From Blattamonas nauphoetae (lineage: Eukaryota; Preaxostyla; Oxymonadida), in assembly GCA_033064195.1 (NCBI GenBank), contig JARBJD010000068.1:124001-188000 (forward strand): 64,000 nucleotides of DNA. The letters run 5' to 3'. Below the pieces are notes generated by a model. It was not told the origin of the DNA. It did no database searches and saw nothing but the letters and a program-made list of their open reading frames with translations. Shown piece after piece: positions 56,266-64,000 of the stretch. Each line of letters starts with the position of its first letter. Position 1 is the first letter of the stretch. The translations under genes and the position numbers were made by a program.

Positions 56266-56990
56266 CTACTCAGGTCCCTGTACATGGATCTGAGCTGGTT
56301 CCAGTGGGCGAGAGTGTGACGTCTGAGGATCTGAGGGAACATTCTGCCACGAGGGTGTCATGGGAGAAGAGCATCGCACCAGTTTCTTAAGATGGTTGAG
56401 AGAAAAGATTTGTTCGCCAGAGCTGCTTTTATCCATTTCGCTGAGACCAACAAGGATGTTCCATGACGTTAAATCTTCCACAAAAAATCTCAAATTCACA
56501 CACAACACTGAAACAGAGGATATATCTGCGGATATTTCCAAAGTCAGTGTGGGTGTTAAGAAACGATCCAGGACGCTGGTAATCCCCCAGAAGAGATGGT
56601 AGATTTACGATTGATTTGAAATCATGGACTGATGCTTTCCGGTGGCAAATGTGATTGACGGCCCTAGTTTGATCCATTTCGTGCGTGGCACGATCTGATT
56701 CCTCTGTTGTCGACTCGGCGTTTTGAAGGACATCTTTATCTTCCATCCACACTCTGACAGCTCGAGAGTGCGAATCAGATGCCAGATGATTAAAAACGCT
56801 GTTGATGTGCGTTGGTGTTGATTCGTACAGACGTATTCCCCTCTTGAGCGTTTATATCATGTCGGTGTGCGTGACAGAAGCGACTTAAAATTCCCCCATT
56901 CCGCAGAATATAGACAGATTCATCATCTGGCTGAAATACTCTCATTTCAAAACCCGACTTTTTCCAGAACCCGTCAATTGTTTGAAGTGG
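56266..56990 (-). pseudogene. Second, shorter hAT transposase fragment
   Basis: SSVSVLCVNLRFF and ILVGLSEM at 56440-56541 match SSISTLCVNLRFL and LLVGL of the hAT copy at 54161-56136 in the same orientation. The piece at 56542-56752 (HICHRKASVHDFKSIVNLPS) continues it in another frame. No ends found. Confidence 0.5.
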
Positions 56991-57067
56991 AAGAGAATTG
57001 CATCATGTTATGGGTGATCCAAAGTGTCTGGGATTGAATCGTCATCGTAATTTATATTCACTTTCTT

Positions 57068-58170
57068 TCATTGCCTTGGACGGAAAGAGTCGGCGATGAC
57101 CGTTTTTCGCGACTTAGGTTGGGAGATTGGTGGAGGAATATCTTGATTGACGGGAGTAGTGTTTTCTGTCAAAAGTGTTGATTGTCGGATTTTCACGCTG
57201 GTTTTCTCTCCACTTTCTGAGATGTCATCGATTAAATTTCCATTCTTTAAAAGTGTGGTCACACTGAGAGGGTATATTCCGGTAATTTCGAATGATTCTT
57301 GGATCGAATCAGGATTTAGACAGCTTGCGAGACTCCCAGGGAGTATTCTGGCGATTTCCGCCCGGTGAGCTGCAGACGTGACTGGATCAGGTGGATGATA
57401 CTTGCTTCGGAGATTCCCCTCCAGCTTCTTATAGACAGTTTGGTTGAGAGGCTGAGTGATGTGAGTCGTGTTCGGTGGGAGCATGGGTACATGAATCTGC
57501 TTCTCTTTCCCTTTCTCTCCGAGAACAAGCGAAAGGTGAGCATTTGGACCATCGGTGATGAGAAGTCCCTATTTGTTGTCCGTTTTCAAGTTTGTTCATT
57601 TTTCGATGATTTCTTCAAAGATATGATCGATCACAAAAGTCTCGAAGAGGGACGAGTTGACGTACCCTGATTTTTGAAAGTGTTCAACAATCGGGAAGGG
57701 AGCAAGGCACTCAAATTCTGGTTTTGGTCTCTCCGAGGGCTAAATCAGGTGTGTTTTCAGTGCTGTCCGATCAGCAGATAAGACACACATGGCTGTCGCA
57801 TTTTAAACTCGATTCGGTTGAATGTGAGGTGGAGGATCACAACCAGCAAGATGAACCAGTTTTGGTTGGAGCGAGAAAAGTTGGAGACTTGTTTCATCGG
57901 TGTTAAAAAGCAACTCGGGAGGGATGGAGTTCTGTTTTTTACAATTTTTGAAAAGGCTTTAAGATACTCCTTTGTTGTTGAAACAGTTGAAGAGGTGATT
58001 CTTTGTTGGGACTGGACTTTGGGCTGTGACAGGTCGAGACTCGGTTCGGAATGGAGGAGGTAGTCCGAGAATGAAGGGGATATCGGCTTGGGTACGACCT
58101 CACCACATGACGACGCTTTTCAAAATTCAGGCGACTTGGACGACCATTCTTCTGTATGTCTCGTTCCACC
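57068..58170 (-). pseudogene. Degenerate pogo/DDE_1 transposase
   Basis: The C-terminal part reads GLLITDGPNAHLSLVLGEKG, then VPMLPPNTTHITQPLNQTVY and AAHRAEIARILPGSLASCLN, the order seen in the transposases at 41123 and 60761. The third catalytic Asp (TQPLD) is Asn here. Upstream the frame is lost in several places. Confidence 0.6.
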
Positions 58171-58397
58171 CGCCCGTATCGAAGGTATTCTTTTCTTCCT
58201 AGAATTCTCTTCAGACGGGATGATGTCCACGATACTTACCAGGGACCATTTATTATGGGGACTATCCAACTCTTGTTCGCAATCAGGGAACCACATCTAC
58301 TGAAATACTACATGGATTGATGGATTGAAACAAAATGCAAATGGTGAAGTGGATGATTGTGAACAGGGTTTTGAGTCAATGAGATCAATCAAGGTAA

Positions 58398-58420
58398 AAC
58401 TGTGATCATTGATCACAGTT
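58398..58420. repeat. Perfect 23-base palindrome
   Basis: AACTGTGATCA and its exact complement flank a single T. A third copy of CTGTGATCA follows at about 58434. No gene is adjacent; the role is unknown, and it may be a transposon-end relic. Confidence 0.6.
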
Positions 58421-58916
58421 CTGAAATTTTGGACTGTGATCAGTTACTGATTTAAGCATATCTATCTTTTCCTCATTTCATCAACATCTGTCAAAAAACA
58501 CTGTTCTCCTCTTCCAATCGACGAATTGTACCGTTTTAAGCTGAATTTTGGGATTATTACTAGGAATTAGAGGTAAAAACCACTGAAAAACTCTGTTTTC
58601 CTCCATTTTTTTGGTTAATTAGCCAATTTATGGGCGAGGTTGGACACAAATTTTGACGGGTTGTGGAAAGTGACGGGTTTTGGAAACAGGGTATTCGAGG
58701 GAGAATGTCGATCATCGTTCAGTGTACAGGGGATATTACATTTCTTGTTTCTTCATTTCTAACTCTCTGGTATTTCAGCGTCTGTACGCTGTTGGAGCAG
58801 ATTGAAGACAAAGTCTTGTTTGAATCGTGCAGCACCGGAAAAGTGTTTTAGCGACGCATGAGAGCCTTCACAGACGTATTCGTGTTCACTCCACCAACTC
58901 TCCTCCAAATAGCGGC
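58421..58916. other. AT-rich spacer among transposon relics
   Basis: No open frame longer than about 60 codons with recognisable content. One short plus-strand frame (58663-58851) is hydrophobic but unsupported. Confidence 0.35.
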
Positions 58917-59160
58917 TCATATCACTTGTTCCATCTCGGACTTTTCATGAAACACTCCCTCCATCGCTTTCTGAATGATGATCGCTGCATTCTCCGGATA
59001 CAGTGACTTCCCTTTTGTGTATACGATCTGGGCTGCATGCCATGTGCAAAGAATGCCGGGTGTATTTGGGAAGATCCGATTTATGGCACCACGAAGGGCA
59101 GCATCTCTATCAGTAATTATCACTCGCGGACTGGCTGATAGAACCTTCAGTAGTTCGACA
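58917..59160 (-). pseudogene. MULE transposase fragment
   Basis: Reads VELLKVLSASPRVIITDRDA, then ALRGAINRIFPNTPGILCTW and HAAQIVYTKGK. The 'IITDRD.AL..AI...FP...ILCTWH' pattern is the central catalytic segment of Mutator-like (MULE) transposases. Only about 80 codons survive, so it is a relic. It is independent evidence that the MULE superfamily is present, which fits the 10-11-bp duplication of the element at 15229. Confidence 0.7.
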
Positions 59161-59212
59161 GGACAAATGTGTAATGGTCAGTCGTTTCTTCTGCCATTCG
59201 GGCGAACGCCAG

Positions 59213-59310
59213 TGGGATTGATTCTAGACATCTTTCTTCGAGTTCAGCTTCTGCTTCATCTGATAGCAGTTGAGGATGTCCACTGGATCAAACACGTCTT
59301 CCTTCATGGG
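59213..59310 (-). pseudogene. Pogo transposase DNA-binding exon fragment
   Basis: Nucleotide-level similarity to 42130-42230 inside the complete pogo element (shared ACATCTTTCTTC, GAGGATGTCCACTG and CCTTCCTTCAT in order). It abuts the MULE fragment, so one element inserted into or next to the other. Confidence 0.55.
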
Positions 59311-60541
59311 TTCGGTATTCTGAAGAGAAAGACGTGTCTTTTATCGATGTATTGACGAATAGTATGCTTTTTCTTCGGTCTCAAACGGATGTCTGGGTTC
59401 TCTCGGGATCGCGCGGGAGGAAACTTCAAAAATTATATTTTTTCTTACTTTGACATTACGAGATTATTCCAGAAAAAGCACCTATTGTTGACATGGAACA
59501 AATTGGTGACCTCACTGTGAAATTCTTCGAATTTCAGACGGGGGAGAAAGACGCGAGAAGTCCAAGATCCTCGCCACTTCCAGCGAAAAATCATGTTTCC
59601 ATTCTTCTTTGGGAACGATTACTGTCCCATTATTGAAGGCCAAATCATCGGACTGTACGATAACGCAACCCCGCATCGGTCAGCCCAGGGAACTGCCTAT
59701 AGTTCATCAGTTTCCCAGTTTTTTAAAATAGCGTGATTTCTCAGCTTCTTTTCTAAATCCATTTAACACAAAAACAGAAAGAAACGGAAGAAGAGGTCAG
59801 TTTTGAGGTGAATGTCGAGATAAAAGTCTGATTCTGGTAACCTTCCAGCTTATTTCGTTTGCACACGTTTCATGGATGGTTTCTTCGCCGCTGCTGCTGT
59901 CGTCCTTTTTCCGAGCTTGGACAGACAGGAGTTTTCCAACTGGCTGAAGCTTGAACGGTGTGCTTGTTTGTTTTTATTCGATTGATAGTGCTAGATATCC
60001 TTCCTCCTTTTCCAAACCCTTTTGTTTTCGAAGTCTTCTTTCAGTATTGATTTGGGTTTCTGATTTTCGAGGTGTTTTTGTGATGGGTGTCGATTGCGAT
60101 TTATCTCTAAAATTGAAAAATAGTGAGACATTAAGCAACAACGATGTGGAAAAAGAGAGATACAGTTTGAATCTTTGTCCATCCGCATGACATAGAAATA
60201 AATACGCCTCATTGCATCATCTTTGCTTTTCTATCGTGGTGATTTCTCTGTTTTTCGTTTGTCCCTTTCCTGAATTTGGGTTGTAGACTCGCATATATCA
60301 CAAAGATCTGTTCGGTTTTTGGGAGTTGTTTGTGTAGAAGTGTGAATAGAGAGACAATCTCACACTTTTCAGGTTATCTTTCAGAATTTTAGACGTTCGT
60401 TCGGGAGATATTGATCAAGAAAATGTAAAAACACGGAACGATGAAACGTAAAAGAACAATGGGTTGATGTAGTCTTCTTTTCAAGACAATTTAGCAAGAT
60501 TTTCCTTCACAACCACTTTTCTCCACGTCTGTTCCAAAACA
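59311..60541. other. Spacer without a supported gene
   Basis: A 79-codon plus-strand frame (59951-60190) is the longest and has no recognisable feature. Bases 59460-59700 contain AT-rich relic-like sequence. Nothing else seen. Confidence 0.35.
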
Positions 60542-60760
60542 TCTGCACGAAACCCGAAATCGGCACGAAACCCGAAATCGGGTGTCATCTTTCTTCACAG
60601 AGTTGTTCATTCAAATTCAATCATAAGTCCTCCACGATCACTATTTCATTTCAATTTTTAGATATTTCTCAAACATTCTTGTTTTTCTATCTTGTCATTC
60701 ATTTCGGAGTTAAGGTTCAACCTATTCGTGAAGTTGATCTCAAAAAAAATAGTGGTTTCG

Positions 60761-62322
60761 ATGTCAGCCCCTTTTCTCAGTGAATCAGAAATCCATCGCA
60801 TCCTGGCGACAGCAGATGTACGAGCACTCCCGACTCCTTCAGAAAAAGCAGCATTCATCGTTTCGACAGAAGTTGTTGTCCAGAAAACTCTTGCTGTTGA
60901 GATGGGTTTAAGTGAAGCGGCAATTTCTCGAGGGAAGAATGCAGAGGAGAAGGGACGCGATGTTGGGGTCAATGGACGCCCAAAGAAGCCTAATCGACTC
61001 CAATCACGTGAATTGGAAAACAGGATAGCACTTCATCTCGCTCGGGGTGGAGATGACCGAAAACCAGTCATTTTTTGGGAATAGTATGGCAAACATGCTT
61101 TTTTCTTGTTCAGGCAAACACATTCTATGGGGAGATAGAACCAGAAGAACAGCAAGCCTATCCTCTAAACAGACAATGGCTCGACCGATGGTTGGACAAG
61201 TCTTCCCATTTCAACACGTCTGCACCAACCGTACTCGAAAAAGCCAGAAAAGATGCAAGTACAGAAATGAACATGCGTGCCTGGATTGAACTGCTATCGG
61301 AAACCGTGACGAAATACAAAATCAAACCTGAATTCCTATTCAATTTCAAAGAAACTTCAATAAGGATCAGAGTTGATGACAAAACAATGCGTGTCCATCC
61401 AAAGTCATATCATCCTCCAGTAATATCTGACATCGCCCGCGTCGCAAATGCATCGCTTCTAGCCACAGTGTGCGCGGACGGATCGCACATCACCCCCCAA
61501 CTTCTCTGGCCAACCAAAAGCCCCGTTGCCGAATTTTCAAATTTGAAATCTTTCAATATTGACTGTGCCTATCAGGGAGTTGGGTGGTCAAATGGATCAA
61601 TCTTCGCTGAATATATGAAAAACACTGTTTTTCCAGCAATCAGCTCTAAAAGAACCAAGAAGACGAAAAATGAAATTGCACTACTTCTGCTCGACGGTCA
61701 TTCCTCTCACAACAATACTGATGTCCTCCAAATTGCGGATGAAAATCACATTATAGTGATGAACCTGCCTCCACACACCACCCACTTAACCCAACCTCTC
61801 GACAGGTGGGTATTTGCCAGACTTAAAAACACACTACGAGCCGAATTCAGTCCACCATCGTCGCAATCGATTCTCGCATATCGATCGGAATTGGCTAGAG
61901 TCCTCCCGATTGCCTTGTCAAATGCACTTCATCCACCAACAGTTTTAGCGTCATTCCGTTCTGCAGTAGTCAACCCAATATGTCTTTCTACACTGTTACA
62001 AGCACTATCTCAAAAAAGAAAGTCAAAAATATCGGATCTGTCGAAAACGAGCGAGGGAAAAGAAGAGCTGCCAAATCCTTCGACAATGCCTGCACCGTCA
62101 TCACAACCGACCTCAATTGGCAAAAGACTTACAACTGACATTTGCCTTCCACAAACAGACAATCCTCGCACTATCGATTCATATTTCCATGCGCGATCAT
62201 CTGTTTCATCAGCTTTAAGGCCTCAGAAGACGAAAAGACCGACATCTGGATTTGATCCACAGGGTTCTGATTTGATCCCACTGATCCCACGCTTTTTTGA
62301 TCCCACCAAATTCCTGCTTTAA
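60761..62322 (+). CDS. Pogo-like DDE_1 transposase, first Asp replaced by Lys
   Basis: Start MSAPFLSESEIHRILATADV at 60761, an N-terminal helix-turn-helix part to about 61061 (GLSEAAISRGKNAEEKGRDV), then a catalytic part to 62322. The two join in frame if a 47-nt intron (GTCATT...TTCAG, 61062-61108) is removed; the 5' site is unusual. Catalytic motifs: FNFKETSIRI, where Lys stands in the position of the first Asp; LLLLDGHSS; HLTQPLDRWVFARL. The last two Asp are 36 positions apart as in DD35D enzymes. The frame is otherwise long and clean. The missing Asp predicts a dead enzyme that could still bind its ends. The last 20 codons run into a repeat shared with 33813. Confidence 0.75.
62265..62310. 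repeat. GATCCCA end-like repeat
   Basis: Twenty-five bases starting TTCTGATTTGATCCCACTGA match 33813-33837 with one mismatch; two further GATCCCA copies follow. Probably the terminal repeat of another element family, here overlapping the 3' end of the transposase frame. Confidence 0.5.
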
Positions 62323-62731
62323 AATTGCCTTTCATTTCACAATACTTCTTCATATCACTATCATATTATCCATAAATTCTTGAAACGAGAATTAATTGTC
62401 CATAGAATTGAAAGATGTGGACAAGTTCTTTTTAGGTTGTCTCCATCACCATCATAATCTGAATTACCTCTATTCACCTGACAAGATCGAAAAAATCGTC
62501 ACATGAAATCCATTTCACAGAAACAATTCCAAAGAAATGAGATTGTAAATTTCGGAGATTGATCTGACCCTTTCAGAGCAGAATCTGCGGTTCGAAAAAA
62601 GTTTGTGACACTAAACCGAGACATTTTGAAGTGTGAAAGTGAAAAATAATGAAAAATCATTGAATAATTTCCGAAATATGTGAAAAGAACGAGAAGGGGA
62701 CATCACCAGAAGAGTGGATTCGAAGTGGCTG

Positions 62732-62797
62732 TTTAGGCAAATTGTCCTCACCCCCAAAGTGGTCGGGTGAGGACAATTGTACTCAGCTTTGCCTAAA
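62732..62797. repeat. Long two-part hairpin
   Basis: AATTGTCCTCACCC at 62740-62753 pairs with GGGTGAGGACAATT at 62765-62778; outside it TTTAGGCAAA pairs with TTTGCCTAAA at 62788-62797 across an unpaired bulge. Lies inside the element 60542-63141. Could be a small nested element or a stable RNA hairpin. Confidence 0.6.
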
Positions 62798-63141
62798 ATG
62801 GTCAGACCACTCAGAACCCTGTTGATCCGTATTGTACGCGCCTAATTCAGGAGAAAAACCAGTTCGAACGCTTGCGACACGAATATCAAATGGGTAATAT
62901 CAAGATCCTCAATGATGATGAGGAGTGACTTTTCTCGTCACATTTCACTGGAATTGCGTCATTTTCAATTTGGTTGGCCTTTTCCGACTCCGTTTGACAT
63001 CTCCGTTTACATATGGCTCAAAGACACCGAAGAAGAGAATGAAAAATGACATTTTATGATATGGGTGAATGACTCCACGAAACCCGATTTCGGGTTATGT
63101 ACCGATTTCGGGTTATGTACCGATTTCGGGTTTCGTGCAGA

Positions 63142-64000
63142 CGTTATTCTCTTTCTCGAATAAAATCTTGTGTTTTGGGATGGTTTTCCCTTAAAATCAC
63201 ACTTTTTTCAAAAAGGAAAAACCTTGGGGGATCTGGGACAAGAGTCAATGGGAAAAAAGTAACTTTCAGAACCACATTAAACACATATTGAAATCATATC
63301 CAAGTGAAGGAAACGAATAGAACATCGACTTGGGCTCACTCTAAGTATGAAGGTGCCAGAGAAATCAATTCGACTCCGTCTGGCATTAGGTTTGATCCGA
63401 CCAGGGGCTTTGGAGATTGGATCAATCCGGTCGGATCCGGTCATCGATGTCTCTGCTATCAGATCACTAAAAGGGTGATCTCAACTTCAAGTTGTATTGT
63501 TGAGAAAAAATAAAAGCAGAAGTTTTGATTTTCATGAAGTGATCATTTGATGATTTTGGAATGAAATAGTGTCCTGGTTTTCACAAAAAAACTGACAACT
63601 TTTACCCCAAATGTGATTCTCACAATAGTTCCATCATTCTTCCTTCATGTGTCACGCACATGACCGTACCGATCTCATACAATGAATTGGACGATGTCCA
63701 CATGATTTGTGGAGTTTTTTTGTTCTCCTGTGATGGGATTCGGTCAAGTTTCGAGACACAACAGATCACCAGAAATCAACCACAAACTAGCTTAGAAATC
63801 ACATAATTGGATGTTTAACCTTGTTGTTGCTCGCTTCTTCGATCTGCTGTGACCCTCCAAATAGACACTTTTCCTAATCTAAATTATCACATACCATATC
63901 ACTCGGATTCTTGATGTCATTTTTACCACACAACACATGAAGTTGAAAGATGATGTCCAGATCGCCTTTTTCCGTCTTTTTCTCCAATGGACGTACTTAT
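63142..64000. other. No gene seen at the window end
   Basis: AT-rich, only short frames. GATCCGAC-type repeats at 63390-63450 resemble those at 38742-38785 and 39225-39262. No RNA gene or complete element. Confidence 0.4.

Larger units (their letters stand above)
60542..63141 (+). mobile_element. Pogo-like transposon with repeated termini, 2.6 kb
   Basis: Outer inverted repeat TCTGCACGAAACCCGAAATC at 60542 and its complement ending 63141. Each end also carries extra copies of the CGAAACCCGAAATCGGG unit (two on the left, about three plus an inverted one on the right). No TA or other duplication could be confirmed. It encloses one transposase gene and, near its 3' end, a separate end-like repeat at 62265-62310. 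Confidence 0.7.

Noticed and set aside
54151-56280. Complete hAT element with CAGGGAC termini
   Set aside because: The short inverted ends fit the superfamily, but the flanking 8-mers differ and the right end overlaps a second hAT fragment, so full borders are not claimed.

Overview
This looks like nuclear DNA of an anaerobic protist, most likely a preaxostylan oxymonad of the Blattamonas type. The reasons are large secreted right-handed beta-helix proteins ending in one membrane helix and a degenerate kinase, several divergent copies of a lineage-specific helical-repeat gene family, and short GT-AG introns (122-177 nt where I could place both ends). This assignment comes from remembered family character; no database search was possible.

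Layout. 1-2.4 kb: decayed coding-like DNA and a small inverted-repeat element next to an 85-base palindrome. 2.7-5.2 kb (-): beta-helix membrane protein split by a MITE. 5.6-12.7 kb: a 1139-residue intronless gene (-), then a divergent tandem pair of solenoid-like genes (+), the first with an internal deletion. 12.9-16.7 kb: a beta-helix tail remnant (-) and a multi-part gene (+) cut by a Mutator-like element. 17.9-24.8 kb (+): a receptor-like beta-helix/pseudokinase gene split by three separate inverted-repeat elements. 25.4-34.3 kb (-): a giant six-module beta-helix gene split by a 2.66-kb element. 34.3-38.2 kb: decayed DNA, then a 27-bp minisatellite. 39.5-48 kb (-): two copies of one solenoid gene (B1 dead, B2 nearly intact), with a pogo-like transposon in B1 and a MITE in B2. 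48.1-51.7 kb (-): a seven- or eight-exon multi-pass membrane protein and a G3BP-like NTF2-domain protein. 51.8-53.2 kb (+): a proline-rich protein. 53.3-64 kb: a transposon graveyard (hAT, pogo/DDE_1, MULE) with a long pogo-like element whose first catalytic Asp is Lys.

Main theme: at least ten inverted-repeat DNA elements from different families sit inside host genes. Several have exact target duplications, so the pre-insertion reading frame can be read. Two to three carry what look like pieces of neighbouring host gene families (Pack-type behaviour), and the three in the receptor gene could be spliced out in frame. The most unusual structure is a roughly 85-base palindrome with a constant 12-base loop and covarying stem, which equals the right end plus left end of the 2.66-kb element joined together.
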